From assembly GCF_001523745.2 (NCBI RefSeq), contig NZ_CP013387.1, forward strand, positions 1,860,001 through 1,924,000: a stretch of 64,000 nt of DNA, written 5' to 3'. The notes beneath the pieces were generated by a model. That model made no database searches. It was given only the letters and a program-made list of their open reading frames with translations, and was not told where the DNA came from. Shown here in pieces: positions 54,996 through 64,000 of the stretch. The stretch's first letter is position 1, and every line of letters begins with the position of its first letter. This stretch comes from Burkholderia mayonis (GTDB lineage Bacteria > Pseudomonadota > Gammaproteobacteria > Burkholderiales > Burkholderiaceae). Both the position numbers and the translations under genes were made by a program.

Positions 54996-55400
54996 ATGAC
55001 CGAAGCCGAACCGATCTGCGTCGAACAATTCGTCGCCCGCCCGCCTGCACAGGTCTGGGCGGCGCTCACCGAACCCGCGGCGCTCGCGCGCTGGTGGGCG
55101 GCGGGCGACGTACGCCCCGTGCCCGGCCACCGTTTCACGCTCGACATGGGCCCGTGGGGCCGGCAGCCATGCGAAGTCACCACGGTCGAACCCGAGCGCC
55201 GCTTCGCGATCGCGTTCGCGAAAAGCTCGCTCGACACGACGATCTCGTGGCGGCTCGAACCGGAATCCGGCGGCACGCGCGTGTTCCTCGAGCATGCGGG
55301 CTTCGATCTCGACGCGCCGCAAGCGCGGATCGCGTACGAAGGGATGAAGCGCGGCTGGCCTGCCGTGCTCGCGCGAATCGGGCAGGCGATCGGGAACTGA
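54996..55400 (+). CDS. SRPBCC/AHSA1 family protein
   Basis: A 134-residue START-like protein: EQFVARPPAQVWAALTEPAA then LARWWAAGDVRPVPG, MGPWGRQPCEVTTVEPERRF, and the C-terminal EGMKRGWPAVLARIGQAIGN. AHSA1-type domains bind small hydrophobic ligands. ATG at 54996 gives a normal family length; the ribosome site is weak. It stands alone between the Lrp gene and the phosphate transporter. Confidence 0.83.
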   Translation: MTEAEPICVEQFVARPPAQVWAALTEPAALARWWAAGDVRPVPGHRFTLDMGPWGRQPCEVTTVEPERRFAIAFAKSSLDTTISWRLEPESGGTRVFLEHAGFDLDAPQARIAYEGMKRGWPAVLARIGQAIGN

Positions 55401-55522
55401 ACCCGCCCCGCGCTCGATTCCCCGACCTCGCAGCCGACGAATCGCGCCCCCTTTGAGCGCTGTCATCAAACTGCCGGATCGCGAGCGCTAGCATCAAACG
55501 GTCCGTCTCATCAAGGGCCGTC

Positions 55523-57109
55523 ATGAACCACCCCCTGTCCGCCGCGACGAGCGGAGAGCTCGGTCGCACCCGGCATCTGGGCATCGCGCTCCTCGTCGCG
55601 CTCGTCGCAAGCGGCGCCGCCTACGTGTTCGTCCATCTGTTCGCCGATCTCGCACCCGTCGGCAAGCGCTCCATATTCCCCTATCTGCTGCTCGGCGTCG
55701 CGCTCGCGATCGCGCTCGGCTTCGAGTTCGTCAACGGCTTCCACGACACCGCGAACGCCGTCGCGACCGTCATCTACACGCATTCGCTCACGCCGAACGT
55801 CGCGGTGATCTGGTCGGGCATCTGGAATTTTCTCGGCGTGGCGGCGTCGACGGGCGCGGTCGCGTTCGGCATCCTGCAGTTGCTGCCCGTCGAGCTGATC
55901 CTGCAGGTCGGTCATGGCGCGGGCTTCGCGATGGTGTTCGCGCTGTTGATCGCGGCGATCGCATGGAATCTCGCGACCTGGTACTTCGGGCTGCCGTCGT
56001 CGAGCTCGCATACGCTGATCGGCTCGATCATCGGCGTCGGGCTCGCGAACCAATTGATGCATGGGCCGTCGGGCACGAGCGGCGTCGATTGGGCGCAGGC
56101 GGCGGGCGTCGGCAAGTCGCTGCTGCTCTCGCCGATCGTCGGTTTCCTGTGCGCGGGCCTCCTGCTCGCCGCGCTGAAGGCGCTCGTGCGCGTGCCGACC
56201 CTCTATCGCGAGCCGCAGAAGAACGAGCCGCCGCCGTTCTGGGTCCGCTGCCTGCTGATCCTGACCTGCACCGGCGTGTCGTTCGCGCACGGCTCGAACG
56301 ACGGCCAGAAAGGCATGGGGCTCATCATGCTGATCCTGATCGGCACGGTGCCGACCGCATACGCGCTCAACAAGGCCGTCACGCCCGGCGAGACGCAGAC
56401 GTTCATCGCCGTCGCGCACCAGGCGGCCGCGACACTCACGCGCTACGCGGGCGACGCACCGCCGTCGCCGAATCCTCGCGCCGACGTCGAAGCGTACGTG
56501 CAGTCGCGCCAACTGAGCCGCGCGACGCTGCCTGCGGTCCGGCAACTGTCGGACTCGCTCGCGGCCGAGGTCGGCGCGACGGGCTCGATCGCGAAAGTCC
56601 CCGAAGGCCAGGCGGACAACGTGCGCAATACGATGTATCTCGTGTCCGAGGCGCTGCGCCTGATGGAGAAAACCGGACAGCCGGCGTTCTCGCCGCAGGA
56701 CCGCCGCGCGCTCGACGGCTATCGCGCGCAGCTCGATCACGCGACGAAGTTCATTCCGACCTGGGTGAAGGTCGCGGTCGCGACCGCGCTCGGTCTCGGC
56801 ACGATGGTCGGCTGGCGACGCATCGTCGTGACCGTCGGCGAGAAGATCGGCAAGCAGCATCTGACCTACGGGCAAGGCGCGTCGGCGGAAGTCGTCGCGA
56901 TGCTGACGATCGGCGCGGCGGACGCGTACGGATTGCCCGTGTCGACGACGCACGTGCTGTCGTCGGGCGTCGCGGGCACGATGGCCGCGAACGGCTCGGG
57001 ACTGCAATGGGGCACCGTGCGCAGCCTCGTGCTCGCGTGGGTGCTGACGCTGCCCGCATCGATCGTGCTCGCGGGCGCGCTCTACTGGGGCTTCCACGCG
57101 CTGCTCTGA
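55523..57109 (+). CDS. Inorganic phosphate transporter, Pit family
   Basis: A 528-residue membrane protein with about ten helices and a long cytoplasmic loop. The two PiT signatures are FEFVNGFHDTANAVATVIYT near residue 70 and GAADAYGLPVSTTHVLSSGV near the C-terminus, both intact. The middle loop (about 285-400) is extended with PPSPNPRADVEAYVQSRQLS, as in PitA-like proteins. Imports phosphate (with divalent metal) driven by H+. Confidence 0.93.
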   Translation: MNHPLSAATSGELGRTRHLGIALLVALVASGAAYVFVHLFADLAPVGKRSIFPYLLLGVALAIALGFEFVNGFHDTANAVATVIYTHSLTPNVAVIWSGIWNFLGVAASTGAVAFGILQLLPVELILQVGHGAGFAMVFALLIAAIAWNLATWYFGLPSSSSHTLIGSIIGVGLANQLMHGPSGTSGVDWAQAAGVGKSLLLSPIVGFLCAGLLLAALKALVRVPTLYREPQKNEPPPFWVRCLLILTCTGVSFAHGSNDGQKGMGLIMLILIGTVPTAYALNKAVTPGETQTFIAVAHQAAATLTRYAGDAPPSPNPRADVEAYVQSRQLSRATLPAVRQLSDSLAAEVGATGSIAKVPEGQADNVRNTMYLVSEALRLMEKTGQPAFSPQDRRALDGYRAQLDHATKFIPTWVKVAVATALGLGTMVGWRRIVVTVGEKIGKQHLTYGQGASAEVVAMLTIGAADAYGLPVSTTHVLSSGVAGTMAANGSGLQWGTVRSLVLAWVLTLPASIVLAGALYWGFHALL

Positions 57110-57220
57110 CGCCATGCGCGCGCGCCGCCGGATTGCAGCGCAAGATTCGGAGCGCGTCGTGTCGGCCGTCCCGCTAGACTCGCCGCATCGACCCATTCAC
57201 GATGCAGCGAGGAAGCGCCG

Positions 57221-58003
57221 ATGAATACGACGTTCGAACCATCCGCGGCAGCCGCTCGGACGCACGACGAAACGACGGCCTTCGCATCGCGCGAAGCGGC
57301 GCTCGCGCGGCGGATCGACGCGCTCGCGTGGCAGACGATCGAACAGGATCTCGACCGCGACGGCCGCGCGATCGTCCGCGGGCTGCTCGCACGCCGCACG
57401 TGCGAAGCGCTCGCCGCGCTCTATGCGCGCGACGACTTGTTCCGCAGCCGCGTGACGATGGCGCGCCACGGTTTCGGCCGCGGCGAATACAAGTATTTCG
57501 GTTATCCGCTGCCGCGCGTGATACACGCGCTGCGCACTGCGCTCTATCCGCATCTCGCGCCGATCGCGAACCGCTGGAATACGCTGATGCGCGTCGATGC
57601 ACGCTTCCCCGTCGAGCACGCCCGGTTCATCGAGCGCTGTCATGCCGCCGGTCAGTTGCGTCCGACGCCATTGCTGCTGCGCTACGGCGAAGGCGATTAC
57701 AACCGCCTGCATCAAGATCTGTACGGCGAGCACGAATTTCCGCTGCAGGCGGCGATCCTGCTGTCCGAGCCGGGCGTCGATTTCGCGGGCGGCGAGTTCG
57801 TCATCACCGAACAACGGCCGCGCATGCAGTCGCGCGTGGACGTCGTGCCGCTCGAGCAAGGCGATGCGGTGATCTTCGCCGTGCATCATCGGCCCGTGCA
57901 AGGCGCGCGCGGCGCATATCGGGTGAATCTGCGGCATGGCGTGAGCCGTCTGCACGCCGGGCGGCGACACACGCTCGGGATCATCTTTCACGACGCGCTG
58001 TGA
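57221..58003 (+). CDS. 2-oxoglutarate/Fe(II)-dependent oxygenase
   Basis: A 260-residue enzyme of the prolyl-hydroxylase-like 2OG-Fe(II) group. Fe ligands: HQD in YNRLHQDLYGEHEFPLQAAI and the distal His with the 2OG-binding Arg region in VNLRHGVSRLHAGRRHTLGI. The jelly-roll core also shows GGEFVITEQRPRMQSRVDVV. Substrate unknown; bacterial homologues hydroxylate proteins or small molecules. It begins 111 bp after the phosphate transporter stop, and nothing else nearby suggests a pathway. Confidence 0.87.
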   Translation: MNTTFEPSAAAARTHDETTAFASREAALARRIDALAWQTIEQDLDRDGRAIVRGLLARRTCEALAALYARDDLFRSRVTMARHGFGRGEYKYFGYPLPRVIHALRTALYPHLAPIANRWNTLMRVDARFPVEHARFIERCHAAGQLRPTPLLLRYGEGDYNRLHQDLYGEHEFPLQAAILLSEPGVDFAGGEFVITEQRPRMQSRVDVVPLEQGDAVIFAVHHRPVQGARGAYRVNLRHGVSRLHAGRRHTLGIIFHDAL

Positions 58004-58581
58004 CGCCGGACGCGACGAGACGCGCGCTCTTACGGACAATGCACGCCGCTTCGCATTCGCCCCAATCTTCTCGCTCGGCGAATCGGCCATGTCGAATGAA
58101 ATGGTTGCGCATGCATCCATCTGCCGCGCCGCACAGGCATCGGCCATGCGATTCGACGGGCCAGAGCGAATCCACGTTCGCGCGCACGATTCGACCATCG
58201 CGCCGCCGAGCGCCGCTCGATCATCCGACATGTCCACGCATGCCGCACATGCAACCGAATTGAAAGATATGCTTACGTTGCGAAACGAGATTCATCAGGA
58301 TAATTGACGATACCGTCGAGCATGCAATCTCCTCCACAGCAGCGCATTCATGTTTTGCGTGTGCTAGCGAAACGTCGAAAACGAATCGATCGCGCTCGCC
58401 AATGTTCGGCATCACCCCGTTCGTCAATTTACCTGCATGCGGGACCGCCGCACGCGCCGCCTATTCGCTACTCTTTCCGGCAGCCAGGATCGGCCGCGGT
58501 CGCGCGACGCTCGTTAGCCACCGAAGGCCTCGCAACATCGCTCGACGTGCGCCGCTCGTGATTCGGAACGGAGGTGGAACC
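58004..58581. other. Upstream region of the decayed ligase gene
   Basis: No gene recognised. An in-frame upstream extension of the ligase (from 58402) has unusual residues and no ribosome site. A GGAGGTGG ribosome-like site lies at 58570-58577, just before the lost start codon. Confidence 0.5.
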
Positions 58582-60189
58582 ATACGTAATTTCTTCGATC
58601 TGGTCGGACAAGCGGCATCCCGCACGCCGGATGCCGAGGCGCTAGTCACCGACGACACTCGGCTCACCTATCGCGCACTCGCCGCGCAGAGCCTGTCATT
58701 CGCCGAGCGGCTGCAAGCGCTCGAGATCGCGCCAGGCGAGCGGCTCGCGATCTTTCTCGACAAGCGCGTCGAGGCCGTCGTCGCGATGCTCGGCGCGGCC
58801 GCCGCAGGCGTCGTGTTCGTGCCGATCAATCCGATCCTCAAGCCCGATCAGGTCAATCACATCCTCGCCGACAGCGGAGCGCGCTGCATCGTCACGTCGT
58901 CGCTGCGCGCACGGATTCCCGGCGACGACGTGCTCGCGACCATTCCATACGTGATCCTGATCGATGCGAAGACGCAAGCGCCGACGCCTTCCTCGCGCAC
59001 GACGTATCTGCGATGGACTCAGGCTGACGCGCCGCCCGAGTCTGCCGCGAATGCCCACGCAAGCGCGGCAACGTCACGGCAAACCGACACGATCGATACC
59101 GATCTCACCGCGCTCCTTTACACGCCCGGCTCGACCGGCCACCCGAAAGGCGTGATGCTCAGCCATCGCAGTCTGCTGGAGGGTGCATGGAGTGTCGCGC
59201 ACTATCTGCGTCACACGGCCGCAGACCGCATTCTCGCGGCGCTGCCGCTCGGCTTCGACGCCGGCCTCAGCCAGCTGACGACCGCATGGGCCGCAGGCGC
59301 AACCGCCGTGCTCGTCGATTATCTGATGCCGGCGGACATCGTCGACATCTGCCGGCGCGAGCGGATCACCGGCTTCGCGGGCGTGCCGCCGCTCTGGATC
59401 CAGCTCTCGCGCGCCGCGTGGCCCGACGACACGCGCGCGCGGCTACGCTATTTCGCGAACACCGGCGGTCACATGCCGCAACCTGTGTTGCGCGCGCTGC
59501 GCAGCCTTTTTCCGCACGCGCTGCCGTATCTGATGTACGGACTGACCGAGGCGTTCCGCTCGACCTATCTCGATCCCGCCGAAGCCGATCGCCGGCCCGA
59601 TTCGATCGGCAAGGCAGTGCCGAACGCGCGAATCCTCGTCGTGCGCGAGGACGGCGCGCCGTGCGCGCCGAATGAGGTCGGCGAGCTCGTTCACGTCGAT
59701 GCGTGCGTGACGCTCGGCTACTGGAACGATCCTGCACGCACCACGCTCCGCTATCGGCCGTCGCCCGATGCGCGGCCGGGCGGCGCGCAGCGTGAGACGG
59801 CCGTCTGGTCGGGCGATCTCGTGCGCCGCGACGACGATGGATTCCTCTATTTCGTCTCCCGCAACGATGCGCGGATCAAGAGCTCCGGCTACCGGATCTG
59901 CCCGGAAGAGATCGAAGATGTCGCGCACGCGAGCGGACTCGTTGCCGAGGCCGTCGCGCTCGGCGTGCCGCACGACGAGCTCGGCGAGGCGATCACGCTC
60001 GTCGTCGTGCCGTTGTCCATCGACTCGTTCACGCCCGATGCGCTGCGCACGTAGTGTGCGAAGCAACTGCCGCCATACATGGTGCCCTATACGATCGCGA
60101 CGCGCGCGTCGCTGCCACGCAACCCGAACGGGAAATTCGACCACATCGCGTTGCGCGCGGATGCGGCGAACCTCGTCGAAACGCTTTGA
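58582..60189 (+). pseudogene. AMP-dependent acyl-CoA ligase, decayed: start ATG mutated to ATA and premature TAG
   Basis: An ANL-superfamily ligase resembling the exosortase-A-associated acyl-CoA ligases. Present: the nucleotide-binding TALLYTPGSTGHPKGVMLSH, YLMYGLTEAFRSTYLDPAEA, SGDLVRRDDDGFLYFVSRND and RIKSSGYRICPEEIEDVAHA. The natural start would be ATACGTAATTTC at 58582, behind GGAGGTGG; ATA replaces ATG, leaving only upstream starts (GTG 58558, ATG 58402). TAG at 60052 stops it after DALRT; the same frame continues through QLPPYMVPYTIATRASLPRN and PNGKFDHIALRADA to TGA at 60187. The lost part includes the catalytic A10 Lys. Inactive as written; related by position to LuxR/LuxI. Confidence 0.85.
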
Positions 60190-60914
60190 CGGCGAGCCTG
60201 CCGTGCAAGGCAATTGACCGCCGCACGGCGTTTCGGGTCGACCTTCCCACGCGGCCGGCACGCATGTCGCGAAACTCGCGCGCACGATGCGGCAGCCTTC
60301 GCTTACAACCGCATTTCGCCCGCTCGATGCGCTGCGCTGAATTGCCGCGCTCACGTCCACGAGCGCTCGGCGACACGCACTACAGCCGCGCGCGCCCGCA
60401 TTCGGCCGAATCATTTCTCAGCGCCAGTTTCCGTTCCGCCACGAATATATTCGCGCGCCATTCCTCGACGGAAAACAAGAATTTACCGCGCATCTAATAA
60501 ACCCGAATCCGTTCGAATATCCACTCGATACCATTCCCTACTGATAGCGATTTCGCGAAACGATGCGGCACTTACTCGGCTCGCACAAAAATCTCGTCCA
60601 CGCAAAAACGAAATGAACTCGCCCATTGCATCAAGCCAGCGGTTTAAATTCCGGGTGCCGTATCGAACAGGCCACACCCCGTCTCCACATGGGCCAGATC
60701 GTTGCAGACAGTGAAAAACACATGGGGTATCGAGATAAAAATATCGAACACCGCCTCAAAATAAATCGCCGATTATCCGAACGCCGCTCTTGCAATCGTT
60801 ATTACATTTGATATTATTTCCGGACAATTTCAACGTCATTGCGTTATCCGATTTTCATTGGCGACGCGTCCCCAATCCGGTACACGGCACTTCCAAAAGT
60901 CTTGATTTTCAATA
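60190..60914. other. AT-rich region between the ligase relic and the luxR-type gene
   Basis: 725 bp, from 60400 on clearly lower in GC. No gene with a credible start or family. This must contain the luxR promoter. No classic lux-box palindrome (for example ACCTGN8CAGGT) was seen. Confidence 0.5.
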
Positions 60915-61703
60915 ATGGGGGCATGCAAATTGAGCAGGCTGCTTCAACGCGAATATCGAACAGGTGGGGATGACGGCGCGGGGTCGTCGGGAGAAAGCGC
61001 TTCGGCACCGATGTTCTCCGCCGCCTTGCCGGAATCGCGCGACGTCCGCACGCTGATCGAGACTTTCAGGCAGGCGGCGCTGCAGATCGGCTATCAGTAT
61101 CATGCGATCGTCGAGCTGTCGGGCAAGTCGCATTCCGCGTCGGTCAACGTCGTCTCGCTGCACTACCCGACAGAGTGGATCGAGCATTACACGCGCAACG
61201 ACTACTTCGACATCGATCCCGTCCCTCGCGCGGCGTTCCGGTACAGCACGCCGTTCTCGTGGAGCGACGTTGCGACGTCGAACCTGTGTGAACGGAATCT
61301 GCTGATGGAAGCGGAGGACGCGGGCCTCGACAACGGAATCAGCATTCCGCTTCATCAGCCGCTCGGACACGTGTTGCTGATCAACCTGTCCGGCACCGCG
61401 CCGACACACGACGCCGAAGCGAAATGGCGCAACGCCTATCTGCTCAGCATGCAGTTCCATCTGCAATTCCAGAGCATGCGAACGAGCCGCCCCATTCCGC
61501 CTTCCGTCCACCTGACGGATCGCGAGCAGATATGCCTGACCTGGGTCGCGCGCGGCAAGTCGTCGTGGGTCATTGCAAACATGCTCGACATCTCCAAGTA
61601 CACGGTCGACTTCCACATCGAGAACGCGATGGAGAAGCTCAACACGCGCAGCCGCACGTTCGCCGCCGTGAAGGCGACGCGACAAGGGCTGATTTTTCCA
61701 TGA
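60915..61703 (+). CDS. LuxR family quorum-sensing regulator
   Basis: A 262-residue regulator. The AHL-binding domain has the conserved residues in LHYPTEWIEHYTRNDYFDID (Trp, Tyr, Asp) and TPFSWSDVATSNLCERNLLM (Trp), and GLDNGISIPLHQPLGH; the C-terminal LuxR HTH reads HLTDREQICLTWVARGKSSW, VIANMLDISKYTVDFHIENA and MEKLNTRSRTFAAVKATRQG with the conserved Glu, Leu and Gly. It precedes a LuxI-type synthase by 304 bp on the same strand, so it is the cognate receptor. Start at 60915 could be trimmed to an internal ATG. Confidence 0.93.
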   Translation: MGACKLSRLLQREYRTGGDDGAGSSGESASAPMFSAALPESRDVRTLIETFRQAALQIGYQYHAIVELSGKSHSASVNVVSLHYPTEWIEHYTRNDYFDIDPVPRAAFRYSTPFSWSDVATSNLCERNLLMEAEDAGLDNGISIPLHQPLGHVLLINLSGTAPTHDAEAKWRNAYLLSMQFHLQFQSMRTSRPIPPSVHLTDREQICLTWVARGKSSWVIANMLDISKYTVDFHIENAMEKLNTRSRTFAAVKATRQGLIFP

Positions 61704-62007
61704 ATTCACCATCCATCCGGGTGCGTTAGGGCCGTCCGTCACGCCCGCCGCGTCGTGCGCCGACGCGACGCGATCGGCCGATTGCATCGGAATCCTGATC
61801 GAGCCGCGTCGAACGCCATTCCGTACGCCGTCGTCATCGTCGCCATGCAGCGGCGAGGACATGTCGCGTTCGTATGCGGCGCGCGTTCGGTGCGTGGCCG
61901 GATCGTCGTCACGGCGACGCGCGCGCCTCTCAACCATCACCGCTCATACGCGATCGCACGCGCCTTATCTTCACGCCGACGATCGATCCATCGGAGAACG
62001 AAGCGCC
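61704..62007. other. luxR-luxI intergenic region
   Basis: 304 bp, no gene. Contains a CGGAGAACG ribosome site for the synthase near 61992. I could not see a lux-box-like dyad here by eye. Confidence 0.5.
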
Positions 62008-62616
62008 ATGTCATACATCATCGCCGGCCGATTGAACGAACTGCCGCCGCACGTTCAGGCCGATCTCGGCGCGTATCGCTACGACGTGTTCGTCCGCCGG
62101 CTCGGCTGGACGATCGCGGCCCACGCGCGCGACGATCATGCGGAATGGGACGAGTTCGACGGTCCGTCGACGATCCACGTCGTCGCACTCGACGACGCGC
62201 GTCGAGTATGCGGCTATGCGCGCCTGTTGCCGACGACGGGCCCGTACCTGCTGCGCGATGTCTTTCCGCATCTGCTCGGCTCGGCGCCCGCGCCGCAATC
62301 GCCGACGGTCTGGGAGATGTCGCGCTTCGCCGCATCGCGCCGGCGCCGCCGCGCGACCGGGCACCAACCGCTCGGGATGGATTTCTTTCCGTCGGTGCTC
62401 TCGGTGGCCGCGTCGCTCGGCGCGACGCGCGTGGTCGGCGTGATGTCGCTGTCGATCGAGCGCCTGTACCGGCGCTCGGGATTCGCGCTGCAGCGCCTCG
62501 GCAACGCGGCGCCGTACGCAGGCGGCAGCATCTCCGCGTGCTCGGTCGAATTGCCGCGCCTCGCGTTCGCGCCGTTCGGCCGGATGCAGTGCGCGTCGTG
62601 CCTGTCGATGCATTGA
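62008..62616 (+). CDS. LuxI family acyl-homoserine-lactone synthase
   Basis: A 202-residue autoinducer synthase with all core residues: YRYDVFVRRLGW (Arg24-type, Phe, Trp), AEWDEFDGP (Asp/Asp), GYARLLPTTGPYLLRDVFPH (Arg, Phe) and WEMSRFAASR (Glu, Arg). It makes an acyl-HSL from SAM and an acyl donor; the acyl length cannot be read from sequence. Start at 62008 follows CGGAGAACG. It is next to its LuxR partner, forming one complete quorum-sensing circuit, with a decayed ligase on the other side. Confidence 0.95.
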   Translation: MSYIIAGRLNELPPHVQADLGAYRYDVFVRRLGWTIAAHARDDHAEWDEFDGPSTIHVVALDDARRVCGYARLLPTTGPYLLRDVFPHLLGSAPAPQSPTVWEMSRFAASRRRRRATGHQPLGMDFFPSVLSVAASLGATRVVGVMSLSIERLYRRSGFALQRLGNAAPYAGGSISACSVELPRLAFAPFGRMQCASCLSMH

Positions 62617-63140
62617 CGCGAGCGCGTCTGGGCGAGACGCGCGTCTTGTCGTTTTTGCCGATTTCGCCATGTCCGACGTCCGACGCGCAAGCTCGCTTTG
62701 TCGCTCGCCGTTCGGCGTCGCTCGGATATCCGCCGAGGCCACGCGCCGTCGGATTGGACGGCCTCCGCCAACTTCGCTGACTGTGCGCCAAGGCTTATGG
62801 CCACGGCCTCAGCCGGCTGGCCGCGAGGCAGCCGATTTTGCCAGGCGCTCGGCACTCCCGTCTCGGGATTCCTCATTCGCTTGCACGTCGGTGCTCGCGC
62901 TGCCGCCGGCCGCGAGCGTCCGGTCACGCGCGCCGCCGCGCCGCCAGTGCAGCGTCCGCCATCCCGATGCGTCCATGCAGGCCGGCCCCAGTCCCGTCAT
63001 TCGATCCGGCCCTCATCGACATCCGCAGCTTTATGACTTGACTCAGTTCTGATTTTGAACTTACGATCCAATCACTACATCAAACGATGTAACATTTTTC
63101 GATGGATAATTGGCCGTCGACCTAACCGGAGCGTCACGAC
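62617..63140. other. Intergenic region before the flavin oxidoreductase gene
   Basis: 524 bp with no recognised gene. The last 100 bp before 63141 are less GC-rich and contain the inverted repeat TACATC-N4-GATGTA. Confidence 0.5.
63076..63091. promoter_or_regulatory. Inverted repeat TACATC-N4-GATGTA, putative operator
   Basis: Six-bp perfect arms with a four-bp spacer, 49 bp before the OYE-family ATG. Resembles a dimeric repressor site; no regulator lies in the window. Confidence 0.4.
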
Positions 63141-64000
63141 ATGTCCCGTCCCAATTCCGCCGCGGGCCCATCGCTCGCGCAGCCGCTCACTTTGCCGAAC
63201 GGCATGGTGCTGAAGAATCGCCTTGCGAAATCAGCGCTGAGCGAGGCGCTCTGCGGCCACGATGGCCGCGTGACGCCGCAGTTGATCGCGCTGTACCGGC
63301 GCTGGTCGAATTCGGGCGCGGGGCTGCTCGTTACCGGTAACGTGATGATCGACAGCAAGGCGCTCGGCGAACCTGGCAACGTCGTGATCGAAGACGAGCG
63401 CGACCTGCCGAAGCTGCGCGAATGGGCGGCGGCCGGCAAGGCGCACGGCAGCGAGTTCTGGATGCAGATCAACCATCCGGGCAAGCAGGCGATGCGCGGG
63501 CTCAATGCGGAGACGGTCGCGCCGTCCGCGATCGGCTTCGGGCCGAAGCTCTCCCGGTATTTTCTCGTGCCGCGCGAACTGACGGGCGCGGAGATCGAGA
63601 ATCTGATCCGCCGCTACGGGACAGCCGCCGCAATCGCGCAGAAGGCCGGCTTCACCGGCGTTCAACTGCACGGCGCACACGGCTATCTGATCAGCCAGTT
63701 CCTGTCGCCGCAGCACAACCAGCGCACCGACGAATGGGGCGGCAGCGCCGAAAACCGCCGGCGCTTCGTGCTCGCGGTGTACGAGGAGGTGCGGCGTCGG
63801 GTCGGTCCGGACTTTCCGATCGGCATCAAGCTCAATTCCGCCGATTTCCAGCGCGGAGGCTTCACCGAAGACGAATCGCTCGACGTGATCCGTGCGCTCG
63901 CGAAAGCCGGCATCGACCTGATCGAAATTTCCGGCGGCACTTACGAGGAGCCCGTGATGCAGCGTGGCGACCGCAAGACGTCGACGATGGCGCGCGAGGC
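63141..64000 (+). CDS. NADH:flavin oxidoreductase, old yellow enzyme family (3' end outside window)
   Basis: The first 286 residues of an FMN enzyme. It starts MSRPNSAAGPSLAQPLTLPN after GGAG. Family segments: NGMVLKNRLAKSALSEALCG, WMQINHPGKQAM, FTGVQLHGAHGYLISQFLSP and QHNQRTDEWGGSAENRRRFV (the OYE signature with His-x-x-His type substrate site), then IGIKLNSADFQRGGFTEDES. Members reduce electrophilic alkenes or act as 2,4-dienoyl-CoA reductase-like enzymes; substrate unknown. It runs off the window at 64000. Confidence 0.9.
   Translation, partial: MSRPNSAAGPSLAQPLTLPNGMVLKNRLAKSALSEALCGHDGRVTPQLIALYRRWSNSGAGLLVTGNVMIDSKALGEPGNVVIEDERDLPKLREWAAAGKAHGSEFWMQINHPGKQAMRGLNAETVAPSAIGFGPKLSRYFLVPRELTGAEIENLIRRYGTAAAIAQKAGFTGVQLHGAHGYLISQFLSPQHNQRTDEWGGSAENRRRFVLAVYEEVRRRVGPDFPIGIKLNSADFQRGGFTEDESLDVIRALAKAGIDLIEISGGTYEEPVMQRGDRKTSTMARE

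Noticed and set aside
60626..60811. 61-residue plus-strand frame before luxR
   Set aside because: No ribosome site, no family, and composition follows the AT-rich non-coding sequence.
60190..62007. Classical lux box at the luxR or luxI promoters
   Set aside because: No ACCTG-N8-CAGGT-like dyad was found by eye.

Overview
The window is very GC-rich with dense genes, strong third-position GC and proteobacterial gene families. Gene content (leucine/isovalerate operon, fused fructose PTS with a LacI-type regulator, lysine catabolism, NirK with a cytochrome tail, LuxI/LuxR, S10 and S53 peptidases) fits a Burkholderia, most likely the B. pseudomallei/thailandensis group. Many accessory catabolic genes and no core housekeeping genes suggest a secondary chromosome. 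The species assignment is inference. No rRNA, tRNA, CRISPR array, IS element or prophage was seen.

Layout. 1-4.4 kb: liuC (cut by the window edge), liuB and liuA for leucine breakdown, with a divergent TetR regulator and two matching operator-like inverted repeats. 4.4-6.1 kb: a RidA protein and a divergent LysR gene broken by an 11-bp tandem duplication. 6.7-11.3 kb: a proline-rich lipoprotein, a DUF2891 protein, an MFS transporter and a GNAT acetyltransferase. 12.2-19.2 kb: fructose PTS operon fruB-fruK-fruA (minus strand) with divergent fruR; fruK carries a roughly 105-residue low-complexity insertion. 19.6-20.2 kb: an AT-rich orphan gene. 20.4-25.4 kb: a lysine (pipecolate/2-aminoadipate) operon with a divergent LysR gene. 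25.5-28.1 kb: an orphan Phd/YefM antitoxin, a 7-bp repeat array, an FAD oxidoreductase and an AT-rich island holding a mannose-type lectin gene. 28.5-32.5 kb: a TetR regulator, a phospholipase-D-like protein and a DeoR regulator whose 3' end is repeated downstream. 32.6-38.8 kb: a hexuronate/mannonate cluster (transporter, UxuB, GntR regulator, ManD, zinc dehydrogenase). 39-45.7 kb: small transporters, a GST, a TetR regulator with a long low-complexity tail, and a Tm-1-like/TIM-barrel pair. 46.1-49.2 kb: copper nitrite reductase fused to cytochrome c, an FGE-family protein and an SCO protein. 49.5-53.2 kb: S10 and S53 peptidases. 53.6-58.0 kb: LysE/Lrp pair, SRPBCC protein, Pit phosphate transporter, 2OG-Fe(II) oxygenase. 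58.4-62.6 kb: a decayed acyl-CoA ligase followed by a LuxR-LuxI quorum-sensing pair. 63.1 kb to the end: an old-yellow-enzyme family gene, cut by the window edge.

A recurring theme is short tandem repetition: 7-bp arrays (two), a 39-bp array, a roughly 150-bp repeat derived from a gene end, an 11-bp duplication that breaks a gene, and low-complexity expansions inside or at the end of two otherwise ordinary proteins. The most unusual loci are the AT-rich orphan at 19.6 kb, the single-domain lectin at 27.8 kb, the enlarged FruK, and the LuxR/LuxI locus beside a ligase that has lost both its start codon and its catalytic C-terminus.
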